DNA of 64,000 nucleotides from Bacteroidota bacterium (GCA_016183765.1 JACPEA010000006.1:1-64000); one strand, 5' to 3'. Numbered from the stretch's first letter, positions 50,727 through 59,397 are shown. Notes: generated by a model from the sequence alone, not told the origin. Numbers and translations: made by a program.

Positions 50727-52295
50727 ATGAAAAATAAACTATTTATATTGTTTTATTTAATGGTGTTTTGCTCTTGTAAAAAGGAATTCATAGACCTGAA
50801 TCCACCATCAAACTTAAACTCCGAGTCATTTTATAAAACGGAGAGTGATATGAATCAGGCCGTACTTTCCGCTTATGGTAATCTCCGCTCTGTATACAAT
50901 AGTACATTTATTAAACTAGGTGAAATCAGATCAGATAATACAACATTTTCATGGCTTAGCGGAAGTCCAGCTGATGAGAAAGGAGTTGATGAGTTTGCTT
51001 CACCACTTTTGGCTGATAATGGTTATCCGACGAGTTGCTGGAACAATTGTTATAATATAATACTACGAAGTAATATTGTGATAGGTCGTATCGAAAATGT
51101 ATCTTTTAAGGATCCCAAATTAAAAAGTCAATATATCGCAGAAGCTAAATTTATTAGAGCTTTGATGTATTTCTGGCTCAACAGAGTTTTTGGAGGTTAT
51201 TCCAAAAATGGAGAACTATTAGGTGTATTGAAAGTGGACAAAGAGATTACATCTGCTGAAGCTTATGATGTTCGACGAGCTCCTTTGCAGGAAATATATG
51301 ATCTTATAGTCTCTGATTTACAATTTGCAGAACAGAATCTTCCGGATAAATATGCCGCATCAGATAAAGGACGAGTAACCAAATGGGGCGCTAAGGGTAT
51401 GCTTTGTAAAGTGTATATGACAATGGCAGGGTATCCTCTTAATAAAGGTATTGAGTATTATAATCTTGCTATTCAAAAAGGCGAGGAAGTTATCAATACT
51501 TCCGGTGCTTCATTGGTGCCCAATTACAAATCTCTTTTTGATGTAAATAATAAGAATACATCAGAATCATTATTTGAAATACAATATAAAAAAGGAAGCC
51601 CCAATGGTGTAACTGGGAGTCCCTGGAATAATGATTTTGCCCCTAGATTTTCCGATAAAGAAGTTGTTTTAGTTGGTGATAAAGGGGGATCAAATGCCCC
51701 TACGGGTGATATGTCATCTGCTTATGAAAAAGCTGATCCAAGAAAATATAGTAGCATGAAAGATAATTGGATTAATGCTAAAAGTGGAGCTGTTCAAAAT
51801 GAAAGATATGTAAGTAAGTACTATGACATTGCAACCAGTGGCAGTGATAATGGGAATAACTGGATTGAGCTACGATTAGCTGATATTCTATTGTTAAATG
51901 CAGAGGCTCTCGTCCGTATAGGAAGTGATAGGGCTAAGGCGATATTGTATGTAAACAGAATCAGGCAAAGAGCGAGAAATACGCCTGGAGATCCTGCTGT
52001 TATCAAACCGACTAATCTTTTGGCAGATTACACTTTGGCAGATTTTTCTAATGATGATGCATTGTTGCTGGCTATTGAAAAGGAAAGGAGAGTTGAACTT
52101 GCATTTGAGAATCATCGGTGGTTTGATTTAGTGAGAGCAAAACGGGCAAAAGATGTTATGATAGCTGAACAGATTGCAGATGGCTATTCTTCTTTTATTT
52201 GGAGTGATGATATGTTGTGTTATCCTATACCGATGACAGCTATGCAATCTAATCCCGGAAAAATTATACAGAATAAGGGGTATACTCAATTCTAA
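50727..52295 (+). CDS. RagB/SusD-family surface glycan-binding lipoprotein
   Basis: The protein is 522 residues. The signal ends MVFCSCKKEFIDLNPPS, with a lipobox cysteine. SESFYKTESDMNQAVLSAYG is the usual SusD opening, TPR-like helices follow, and the end (ERRVELAFENHRWFDLVRAK, then PIPMTAMQSNPG) is the conserved SusD C-terminus. It caps the SusC barrel and captures the substrate at the surface. The AT-rich composition matches the rest of the locus. Confidence 0.95.
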   Translation: MKNKLFILFYLMVFCSCKKEFIDLNPPSNLNSESFYKTESDMNQAVLSAYGNLRSVYNSTFIKLGEIRSDNTTFSWLSGSPADEKGVDEFASPLLADNGYPTSCWNNCYNIILRSNIVIGRIENVSFKDPKLKSQYIAEAKFIRALMYFWLNRVFGGYSKNGELLGVLKVDKEITSAEAYDVRRAPLQEIYDLIVSDLQFAEQNLPDKYAASDKGRVTKWGAKGMLCKVYMTMAGYPLNKGIEYYNLAIQKGEEVINTSGASLVPNYKSLFDVNNKNTSESLFEIQYKKGSPNGVTGSPWNNDFAPRFSDKEVVLVGDKGGSNAPTGDMSSAYEKADPRKYSSMKDNWINAKSGAVQNERYVSKYYDIATSGSDNGNNWIELRLADILLLNAEALVRIGSDRAKAILYVNRIRQRARNTPGDPAVIKPTNLLADYTLADFSNDDALLLAIEKERRVELAFENHRWFDLVRAKRAKDVMIAEQIADGYSSFIWSDDMLCYPIPMTAMQSNPGKIIQNKGYTQF

Positions 52296-52330
52296 ACCCA
52301 TTTGACTCAAATTATATTAGCTTTAATAGT

Positions 52331-53038
52331 ATGAAGAAAATATCTGTTCTCTCATTAACATTTCTTTTTACCTCTTTAACTGTCTTATTAGCACAGTCTC
52401 CTGATTTAAGTAAACGCGAAAAAAATCAAGGATGGATCTTGTTGTTTGATGGAAAATCATTCAATGGCTGGCAGAAGTCTAATGGTCAGAAATTTACGGG
52501 GGAAGGCTGGAAGATAGCTGATGGAATCTTAAGTACGAATCCGAAAGATGGTCATGGAGGTGATATTGTAACTACTCAAGAATTTTCTGATTTTGAATTG
52601 TCCATTGATTTTAAATTGGAGAAAGGTGCTAACAGTGGTGTTAAGTATTCTTTATTTAAAAACACCAGTTTGGGGTGTGAATACCAATTGATTGATGATG
52701 CTAATCACCCAGATGCAAAGTTAGGTATTAATGGGAATCGGTCTTTGGCGTCACTATATGATATAATGCCAGCTTCCGGTGATAAAAAAGCAATGGATGT
52801 AGGGGAATGGAACAATATGAATATTATAAAAAAAGGTAAGCATGTTGAACACTGGCTCAATGGTACCAAAGTTTTAGAATATGACAGAGGTAGCGAAGAG
52901 TTTATGATGCACCTTGCAGCAAGCAAATTTAAAGCGCAAGCCAATTTTGCTGAAGTACCAAGCTCTCCTATTCTTTTACAAGAACATGGAGATGTAATTC
53001 ATTTTCGTAATATTAAAATTAAAAATCTAAAATTATAA
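52331..53038 (+). CDS. Exported DUF1080 protein (3-keto-disaccharide hydrolase-like)
   Basis: The protein is 235 residues. A signal peptide (about 1-21) is followed by GWILLFDGKSFNGWQ, the DUF1080 hallmark, then a concanavalin-like beta-sandwich with FELSIDFKLEKGANSGVKYS and EWNNMNIIKKGKHVEHWLNG. Members are now linked to breakdown of 3-keto-glycosides. Standing between SusD and a Gfo/Idh oxidoreductase, it fits an oxidise-then-cleave route for glycans. It starts 35 bases after susD. Confidence 0.9.
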   Translation: MKKISVLSLTFLFTSLTVLLAQSPDLSKREKNQGWILLFDGKSFNGWQKSNGQKFTGEGWKIADGILSTNPKDGHGGDIVTTQEFSDFELSIDFKLEKGANSGVKYSLFKNTSLGCEYQLIDDANHPDAKLGINGNRSLASLYDIMPASGDKKAMDVGEWNNMNIIKKGKHVEHWLNGTKVLEYDRGSEEFMMHLAASKFKAQANFAEVPSSPILLQEHGDVIHFRNIKIKNLKL

Positions 53039-53049
53039 AAATCATTTTT

Positions 53050-54372
53050 ATGGATAAGACAAGAAGAGATTTTATCAGAAATACAGGAACTGTATTTGCT
53101 TTAGGTGGCATTGGCTTTTCAGCTAAGAGCTATGCACGTATCATAGGAGCAAATGATAGAATTAATATGGGAATCATGGGCACAAATGGACGTGGTGCAG
53201 GTATGGCGGCTAATTTCTCCATCCAAAAAAACACAGAGATACTATATATCTGTGATGTTGAGGAAACTGCATTAGCTAAAGGGGTTAATGCAGTTAAAAA
53301 GGCTGTAAATAAAGTGCCCAAAACTGAAAAGGATATTCGAAAGGTTTTACAAGATAAGAATGTAGATGCTATGTATTTGGCCCCGCCGGATCACTGGCAT
53401 GCCCCCGCTGCCATATTAAGCTGTGCTGCCGGCAAACATGTTTATGTTGAAAAACCATTATGTCATAATCCTCATGAGGGAGAGTTGGCAGTAGCTGCAG
53501 CACGAAAATTTAAGCGGGTGGTTCAGATGGGTAGTCAGCGTCGTTCCTGGCCAATATTAACTCAGGGAATTAATGAGTTACATAATGGTGTAATAGGAAA
53601 AGTACACATGGCTAAAACCTGGTATACTAATAACAGAGCTTCAATTGGTATTGGTAAACAAATAGCAGTTCCTTCAAATCTAGATTTCGAATTATGGCAA
53701 GGGCCTGCTCCGCGTCGCCCATATCTTGATAATCTGGTTCATTACAATTGGCATTGGCGTTGGCATTGGGGTACAGGTGAAGCTTTGAATAACGGTACTC
53801 ACGAAATAGATGTAGCCAGATGGGGATTAGGCGTAGACTATCCTACAAAAGTTTGTTCTGTGGGTGGACGATATCGATTTAGCGATGATTGGGAAACGCC
53901 CGATACACAGTTGATTACGTTCGAATGTGAAGGAGCATCAGTTATTTGGGAAGGTCGTAGTTGTAGTAGTGCATTGGTAGAAGGGGAGGATCGTGGCGTA
54001 ATCTTCTATGGAGAGAATGGATCGATGATTACTGGCGGCAATAGTTATGTGATCAGAGATAATAAAAATATAATTGTTAAAGATGTCAAGTCCGATATCA
54101 AAATAGATGGTCGCGATCCTTCCAGCCCAAGCGCTAGCCTGGATGGGGTTCATATCGATAACTTTCTGAAATGTGTCAGAGAAGGCGGAGTTCCCAATGC
54201 TGATGTAGAAACTGGACGTAAGAGTACATTGTGGGTGCAATTAGGAAATATTTCACAGCGTGTTGGGACTACCTTATATATCAATCAGAAAAATGGCCAT
54301 GTAATAGACAATAAGGCTGCAACGGCATTATGGAGTAGAACTTATGAGCCTGGTTGGGAGCCAATAGTTTGA
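53050..54372 (+). CDS. Exported Gfo/Idh/MocA-family oxidoreductase
   Basis: The protein is 440 residues. A twin-arginine signal (TRRDFIRNTGTVFALGGIGF) indicates folded export with cofactor. The nucleotide site is IMGTNGRGAGM, the EKP motif is YVEKPLCHN, and WHWRWHWGTGEALNNGTHEI supplies the His-rich substrate region of this subfamily. It probably oxidises or reduces a sugar carbon in the periplasm, possibly making or using the 3-keto intermediates for the DUF1080 protein. It is 11 bases after that gene, and a strong terminator follows. Confidence 0.92.
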   Translation: MDKTRRDFIRNTGTVFALGGIGFSAKSYARIIGANDRINMGIMGTNGRGAGMAANFSIQKNTEILYICDVEETALAKGVNAVKKAVNKVPKTEKDIRKVLQDKNVDAMYLAPPDHWHAPAAILSCAAGKHVYVEKPLCHNPHEGELAVAAARKFKRVVQMGSQRRSWPILTQGINELHNGVIGKVHMAKTWYTNNRASIGIGKQIAVPSNLDFELWQGPAPRRPYLDNLVHYNWHWRWHWGTGEALNNGTHEIDVARWGLGVDYPTKVCSVGGRYRFSDDWETPDTQLITFECEGASVIWEGRSCSSALVEGEDRGVIFYGENGSMITGGNSYVIRDNKNIIVKDVKSDIKIDGRDPSSPSASLDGVHIDNFLKCVREGGVPNADVETGRKSTLWVQLGNISQRVGTTLYINQKNGHVIDNKAATALWSRTYEPGWEPIV

Positions 54373-54412
54373 GATTAATGTAAAGATGGTTTTGATGAAT
54401 AATAAATAGCGG

Positions 54413-54442
54413 CCGCCTCAATACAAGATTGAGGCGGTTTCC
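54413..54442 (+). terminator. Intrinsic terminator ending the glycan locus
   Basis: CCGCCTCAAT (54413-54422) pairs perfectly with ATTGAGGCGG (54428-54437) around loop ACAAG, followed by TTTCCTTTTT. No gene follows on the plus strand until 55329. Confidence 0.9.
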
Positions 54443-54672
54443 TTTTTAAGGGATACATAGTTTTGTTTTTAGAGAAGTATTGGGCCATGCCCGGATTAGC
54501 AGACGTACCTATAATAAGTGTATGGCTGATCTGCACCCTTTTGGCTATTTGCGATATGAACCCTCTACCGATTCGAAGGCCGCAAGCAAGGTTTATTTGA
54601 TTAGGTTGTAATGAATTAAAATGTGAGGTTTTAAATGCAGGAACCAGTAATATTATTTCCAGTAGTACCTGT

Positions 54673-55058
54673 TGAATATTGAATAATGAGCAAGGAATGT
54701 TGAATGATGAAGTTGTTTGTCGTTCATCATTCAGTGTTCCATATTCACTATTCGTTATTCAAAAGCCGCTTGCAGAAAATAAAAAGCCACAACTAATTCT
54801 GTTACGGCTTTTGCTGATGTAGGGGGAGGGGTGAATCCCGCCGTTGGCGGGACAGTTAGTTGTAGCAAGGAATGAATAATGAACAAGGAATGTTGAATGA
54901 TGAAGTTGTTTGTCGTTCATCATTCAGTGTTCCATATTCACTATTCGTTATTCAAAAGCTGCTTGCAGTAAATAAAAAGCCACAACTAATTCTGTTGTGG
55001 CTTTTGCTGCTGTAGGGGGAGGGGTCGAACCTCCACGAGGCAGTTAGTTGTAGCACAA
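54673..55058. repeat. Tandem duplication, two units of about 193 bp
   Basis: Unit 1 (from about 54673) and unit 2 (from about 54866) repeat in order: a word-repeat hairpin with loop GAAGTTGTTTGTCGTTC, GCTTGCAG, a rho-independent hairpin (AAAAGCCACAAC with GTTGTGGCTTTT in unit 2, two changes in unit 1), TGTAGGGGGAGGGGT, and CAGTTAGTTGTAGC. Unit 2 ends in an intact tRNA-type 3' half; the corresponding part of unit 1 has diverged (GAATCCCGCCGTTGGC). The right 121 bp flank of the glycan locus (54846-54966) lies within this. Confidence 0.85.
54976..55008 (-). terminator. Terminator downstream of the tRNA-like element
   Basis: AAAAGCCACAAC pairs perfectly with GTTGTGGCTTTT around a 7-base loop, giving 12 bp with flanking T and A runs, so it works in either direction. 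On the minus strand it begins about four bases after the tRNA-like 3' end at 55011. A near copy with two changes lies at about 54780-54812. Confidence 0.8.
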
Positions 55059-55177
55059 AGTTCAGTGGTCGACCCTGGTCGTCACGCCGAAACGCGACGG
55101 CTCTATGCTATATTTATCCTGTGATCCTCACCCCCGAGACAAGAGGGCATGTCTGCCAAAAATTTCATCACCCCACA
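55011..55177 (-). ncRNA. tRNA-like element with a ~95-base 'variable region'
   Basis: On the minus strand the ends form a perfect 7 bp acceptor (TGTGGGG 55177-55171 with CCCTACA 55017-55011). Next comes a D-arm of type II tRNA style (ATG..TTGGCAGA..CAT), an anticodon-like hairpin CCCTC-TTGTCTC-GGGGG, about 95 further bases including a hairpin (CGTCGCG/CGTGACG), then a perfect T-arm GGAGG-TTCGACC-CCTCC. A terminator follows. The D-arm resembles tRNA-Leu, but the loop would read GTC and the variable region is far too long for a working tRNA. It may be a decayed tRNA-Leu/Ser with an insertion, or an unknown tRNA-like RNA. Confidence 0.4.
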
Positions 55178-55328
55178 GTGTAGAAGAACTTGTCATGGTT
55201 ACATTGACAACCCAATATTACGACAAATCCCTGATTTATTGTAAATATTTCAACAAATATTTTGATAATATAGAAAATATACAATAGATTTGATTTATTG
55301 TTGAATAAATTTTAAAAATCGAAATAAT

Positions 55329-55802
55329 ATGGGGGTAAAATTGAATCTTGACAAATTGGATTTCCAGATCATCCAGGAAATGATGGAAGATGCGGAGATA
55401 TCCTATGCCGACCTGGGTAAGAAACTCTTTGTTTCGGGCGGCACCATACATGTCCGCATCAAGAAACTGGAAGAGCTAAAGGTAGTGAAAGGTAAAAAAT
55501 TATCGGTAGATCTCAAATCACTCGGCTATGATGTGATCGCCTTTATCGGGGTTTACCTGGAAAAAAGCTCCCTGTACGACAGTGTAGCCAAAGAGCTGAA
55601 GAAGATCCCGCAGATCGTACGGTTGAACTATACCACGGGCAATTACAGCATGTTCGCCGAGATAGTTTGTAAAGATATCCAGGAACTCCGTTTTGTGTTG
55701 CACGATGAGCTGCAGAAGATCAAAGGCATCGAACGCACGGAAACCTTTATTTCGCTGGAAGAAAGTTTCGACCGCAATGTGGTGGTGGCACCGCAGTCGT
55801 GA
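55329..55802 (+). CDS. Lrp/AsnC-family transcriptional regulator
   Basis: The protein is 157 residues. The winged-helix HTH lies in about 5-60 (LDKLDFQIIQEMMEDAEISY, then KLFVSGGTIHVRIKKLEELK), where FVSGGTIHVRIKKLE is the recognition helix. A RAM ligand-binding domain covers about 68-145 (VIAFIGVYLEKSSLYDSVAK, YSMFAEIVCKD). Such proteins sense amino acids or other small ligands. The composition returns to the chromosomal type from this gene on. It starts 21 bases ahead of the exopolysaccharide genes' first start, so it may regulate or share their transcript. Confidence 0.92.
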   Translation: MGVKLNLDKLDFQIIQEMMEDAEISYADLGKKLFVSGGTIHVRIKKLEELKVVKGKKLSVDLKSLGYDVIAFIGVYLEKSSLYDSVAKELKKIPQIVRLNYTTGNYSMFAEIVCKDIQELRFVLHDELQKIKGIERTETFISLEESFDRNVVVAPQS

Positions 55803-55823
55803 CGGGAATAAATTGTATTTTCA

Positions 55824-56693
55824 ATGTCTATGCCAGATTCCTCTTTTAACCTGCTGACGATCGTTGCCGCCTTACAGAAACGCTGGACCCTGATCGTGTT
55901 TTTTGTGGTGGCCAGTGTTGCGGTGGCCGCCCTCACGGTATATGTGGTGCCGGCGTATTACCGGTCGACTGCTACGGTGGTTCCGGCCAATCCGGTCCTG
56001 GCCGATAAAGCACGTTTGTTCAATACGAATATCCAGGAGCTCTATTCCTATTTTGGTTCAGGTGATGATCTTGACAGGATCTATGGGGTGGCGGATATGG
56101 ATACCACGTATAAGCAATTGGTGGATGAATTTTCGCTGGTGGATTATTACCGCCTAACGGGGGATAGCTTTCCCCTGCTCCGGCGAAAAGCCGTATTGCG
56201 TTTGCGCAAAGACCTGGATCTGCAAAAAACGGACAGGGACCAACTGCTGATCCGGGTGTGGACACGCGACAGGCAGCTATCCGCCAATATCGTAAACCGG
56301 ATGGTGGCCATTGTTGAAGCAACAGAGAATACTGTATGGCAAAACCAGTATCGCCGGTCTATGGAGAAACTGGATGTTTCGGTCAGTGCTATGGAAGCTA
56401 CATACGTTCAACTGGGCGATAGTATTTCCCGGGCGGACCTCTCCCGCAAAACATTACTGACCGCCCGGCAGGCGTCTTTGCTGGATCAGTTGCAACAATA
56501 CCAAAAGGCCCGCGATGAGTTCAGGCTGGCTGCGCAGATATCGCCCGCCGTTTTATACGTGATGGAAAAAGCCGTGCCTGCTGCCAAAGCGGAAAGGCCG
56601 GATACCGCAGCCATATTGCTGGCTACCAGCCTGCTCTCTTTTGTTTTTATCTGCTTGCTGGTATTGGTGAACGACAGGAAAAAAAACACCTGA
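55824..56693 (+). CDS. Wzz-like polysaccharide chain-length determinant protein
   Basis: The protein is 289 residues. A first span (about 23-45, TLIVFFVVASVAVAALTVYV) is followed by the typical PAYYRSTATVVPAN, a long helical periplasmic region with coiled coil (about 170-235), and a second span near 262-282. This is the Wzz/GNVR co-polymerase layout, shorter than many because the tyrosine kinase is not fused. A second ATG two codons downstream (55830) is possible. It is followed by an O-antigen-ligase-type gene whose start is two bases after its stop codon. Confidence 0.85.
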   Translation: MSMPDSSFNLLTIVAALQKRWTLIVFFVVASVAVAALTVYVVPAYYRSTATVVPANPVLADKARLFNTNIQELYSYFGSGDDLDRIYGVADMDTTYKQLVDEFSLVDYYRLTGDSFPLLRRKAVLRLRKDLDLQKTDRDQLLIRVWTRDRQLSANIVNRMVAIVEATENTVWQNQYRRSMEKLDVSVSAMEATYVQLGDSISRADLSRKTLLTARQASLLDQLQQYQKARDEFRLAAQISPAVLYVMEKAVPAAKAERPDTAAILLATSLLSFVFICLLVLVNDRKKNT

Positions 56694-56694
56694 T

Positions 56695-58137
56695 ATGTTT
56701 CGGATCGTCCGGCCATACCTGTTTGATCTTGTATTTCCTTCCCTGCTTTTCCTGGTATTTGGTGTGTGGGCCATCAGTTGCGCGCAACCACTGTGGCTCT
56801 GCATTCCCTTTGCCTGGATATTGTTACCGCCTGTGTTTGACCTGATGCTGTACCGGCCGGGTAAACTGTTCTGGTTATTGCTGGTCTGTTTGCCGCTTTC
56901 CACCGAACTCAATATCACACCCCAACTGGGACTTGATTTTCCCGATGAGCCATTGCTGATCATACTTACCGCTATCGTTATCCTCCGGTGGATACACCAA
57001 CCCAACTGGGCTCCTTACGACCTGGTGAAACATCCCCTGTTCCTGGTGCTGGTGATCTATATGTTCTGGTTGCTGGTTACGGTGCTGTACTCAACGGAAA
57101 TGATCCTGTCCGCCAAATACCTGCTGGCCAAGACCTGGTATATCTTTCCTTTGGTGGTATTACCGCAATTGTTGCTGGTGCAAAAAAGCGATCTGAAAAG
57201 ATTCGCGCTCTGTTTGCTCATTCCCATGGCAGCGGTGGTGCTGCAAAGTCTTGGCAGGCATGCGATGTATGGTTTTTCGTTTGCATTGGTACAGAAAACG
57301 CTGGCTCCTTTTTTCCGTAACCATGTCAATTATTCGGCTATGCTGGTCTGCCTGCTGCCGGTAGGCTGGTGCTCATGGAGATTGACCGATGCCGCTGACA
57401 GCCGCCGCAAATGGTTGTTGTATGGGTTGCTGCTGGGACTGGTAGGGTTGTTCTTTGCCTACAGTCGCGGTGCCTGGATGGCGTTGCTGGGCGGTCTTGT
57501 CGTAGTGCCTGTTATCCGCAGGAAACGAATGGTATGGGTGGTGGCGATCGCTGTGACCGCTGTGGTGGCATCCAGCGCCTGGCTGATCACGGATGACCGT
57601 TACCTGCAGTTTGCACCGGATCATGACCGGACTATTTTTCATACCGATTTCAGCGATCATATGCGGGCCACGATGGAACTGAAAGACGTTTCTACCGCAG
57701 AACGTTTTTACCGCTGGATCGCCGGCTTCAGAATGCTGGCCGAAAAACCGGTGACCGGTTTTGGCCCCAATAGTTTTTACCTGCATTACCGTTCTTATAC
57801 CGTCAGCAGTTTCGAGACCTGGGTGAGTGATAACCCGGAACATTCCACCGTGCACAATTATTTCATCCTGCTGGCACTGGAACAGGGACTGATCGGTCTG
57901 ATCCTGTTTTGTATGCTGTATGTTGGTATGCTGTTCCGTTTGCAGGACCTGTATCACCGTTTACAGGACCCGTTTTACCGCACCATTGCCCTCACGGTTG
58001 CCGTGATACTGGTGATGATCGGTGTGATCAACAGCATGAGCGACATGATTGAAACCGATAAGATCGGCAGTCTGTTCTGGTTATGTCTGGGTATGGTGAT
58101 CTGGCTGGAGAGGAAAAGACGAGGGAATCTTGAATGA
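56695..58137 (+). CDS. O-antigen ligase/polymerase-like membrane protein (Wzy_C)
   Basis: The protein is 480 residues with about twelve spans and one large outer loop (about 298-395). FAYSRGAWMALLGGLVVVPV and TGFGPNSFYLHYRSY are the usual Wzy_C signatures, with conserved Arg in both. It is the likely polymerase or ligase of the exopolysaccharide system of the preceding Wzz-like gene. The last codons, including the stop, lie in the left arm of a 27 bp perfect hairpin shared with the convergent gene. Confidence 0.88.
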   Translation: MFRIVRPYLFDLVFPSLLFLVFGVWAISCAQPLWLCIPFAWILLPPVFDLMLYRPGKLFWLLLVCLPLSTELNITPQLGLDFPDEPLLIILTAIVILRWIHQPNWAPYDLVKHPLFLVLVIYMFWLLVTVLYSTEMILSAKYLLAKTWYIFPLVVLPQLLLVQKSDLKRFALCLLIPMAAVVLQSLGRHAMYGFSFALVQKTLAPFFRNHVNYSAMLVCLLPVGWCSWRLTDAADSRRKWLLYGLLLGLVGLFFAYSRGAWMALLGGLVVVPVIRRKRMVWVVAIAVTAVVASSAWLITDDRYLQFAPDHDRTIFHTDFSDHMRATMELKDVSTAERFYRWIAGFRMLAEKPVTGFGPNSFYLHYRSYTVSSFETWVSDNPEHSTVHNYFILLALEQGLIGLILFCMLYVGMLFRLQDLYHRLQDPFYRTIALTVAVILVMIGVINSMSDMIETDKIGSLFWLCLGMVIWLERKRRGNLE

Positions 58138-58309
58138 TGAGCATGGAATGATGAATGTTGAATGAACAAAAGAACAGATGAACAGATGAGCAAGGAACCG
58201 ATGAAGGAATAATGAATGATGAATGCCAGCCGACAGGCAGGCAGGGGAGCGGGCAAATCAATATTGACCATCATACTTCGATATTCATCATTCCATGCTC
58301 ATCATTCAA
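58130..58309. repeat. Word-repeat hairpin with 27 bp perfect arms
   Basis: The left arm 58130-58156 (starting TTGAATGATGAGCATGGAAT) is the exact reverse complement of 58283-58309. Between are more words of the same vocabulary (GAACAGATGA, GAATGATGAA). The left arm contains the stop codon of the O-antigen-ligase-like gene; the right arm ends five bases before the stop of the OppC gene. It fits a bidirectional terminator. Confidence 0.85.
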
Positions 58310-58314
58310 CATTC

Positions 58315-59397
58315 CTAGAGTTTACTTCGCACGTTCAGGGCATCCCTTAAGCCGTTCCCTAATAAATTAAAGGCAAGTACGAGTAACATGATGGCGATGC
58401 CGGGTGCCAGGGCCAGCATGGGGTTGTGGGTGATGATGAAGTTGTAGTTCTCTTTGATCATGAGTCCCCAGCTGGGTTGGGGTGGTTGTACGCCTACGCC
58501 GAGAAAACTCAGTCCGGCTTCCATCACGATTGCGGAAGCGAAATTGCTGGCGGCGATCACCATCACCGGTCCGAGAATATTGGGCAGTATGTGCCGGAAA
58601 ATGGTTCTTGTATGTGAATAACCCAATGCGCGGGTGGCTTCTACATATTCCAGTTCTCTTACCGCAAGCACCTGGCCTCTTACCAGTCGGGCCACGTTTA
58701 CCCACATGGTTAAACCTACGGCAATGAATACCTGCCAGAAACCTTTGCCCAGTGCCAGTGTGATGGCGAATACGAGCAACAGGGTGGGGATACTCCAGAT
58801 GACGTTGATGAGCCACATGATCACATCATCAACCCAGCCCCTGAAATAACCGGCCAGGGCTCCCAGCAGGATGCCGATGGTGAGGGAGATGAGTACGGCC
58901 ACCAGTCCCACGCTCAGGCTCACCCTTACACCGATCAGTAAACGGCTCAGGATATCCCTGCCGAACTTATCGGTTCCCAGGTAATATTTGGTTTCAACCA
59001 CGGCAGGGTTGCCTGTTAGTGCCCGGAGTATCGCATTTCTTTCGGTCAGGTTCTCGTCTACGTATTTCTGGTAAATGAGGCTGTCCCCGGCAACCTCATA
59101 ACCGGTAATGGGAATATACTGGTAGCTTTCTTCGGTGCCGTTCAGCATCCGGTTAAAAAAACCGGCACGATGTATGTCCTTATCTCTCCTGATCCGCAGT
59201 AAGGAGCAGGTAAAACCGGGTTTCTTGCTCCCGATCTCGGGGATCATGCGGTTGGCGTTGGGGGATGGGTCGGGTGCCAAAAAATAACAGAACAGTGCAA
59301 GCAGCAAACTCAACACGATCAGTATCAATCCAAAGTAAGCACCCTGGTTTTTGAACAAACGGCGGGTAAAGGCAGAAGAGGTAAAAATGGGTTGCAC
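58315..59397 (-). CDS. Oligopeptide-type ABC transporter permease (OppC/DppC family)
   Basis: The protein is 360 residues. An N-terminal span (about 18-40) is followed by a long periplasmic insertion (about 40-155), then the permease core with LGTDKFGRDILSRLLIGVRV (the conserved OppC segment) and the EAA loop EYVEATRALGYSHTRTIFRH. The end VLAFNLLGNGLRDALN is typical. It takes up peptides or similar substrates, but no OppA, B, D or F gene is beside it in this window, so partners must lie elsewhere. The family is 290-370 residues; the insertion is at the long end. Confidence 0.92.
   Translation of the reverse strand: MQPIFTSSAFTRRLFKNQGAYFGLILIVLSLLLALFCYFLAPDPSPNANRMIPEIGSKKPGFTCSLLRIRRDKDIHRAGFFNRMLNGTEESYQYIPITGYEVAGDSLIYQKYVDENLTERNAILRALTGNPAVVETKYYLGTDKFGRDILSRLLIGVRVSLSVGLVAVLISLTIGILLGALAGYFRGWVDDVIMWLINVIWSIPTLLLVFAITLALGKGFWQVFIAVGLTMWVNVARLVRGQVLAVRELEYVEATRALGYSHTRTIFRHILPNILGPVMVIAASNFASAIVMEAGLSFLGVGVQPPQPSWGLMIKENYNFIITHNPMLALAPGIAIMLLVLAFNLLGNGLRDALNVRSKL

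Noticed and set aside
55011..55177. tmRNA (ssrA)
   Set aside because: The ends pair like tmRNA, but the length (167) is far too short, the 5' consensus is absent, and no tag frame ending in a typical AA is visible.
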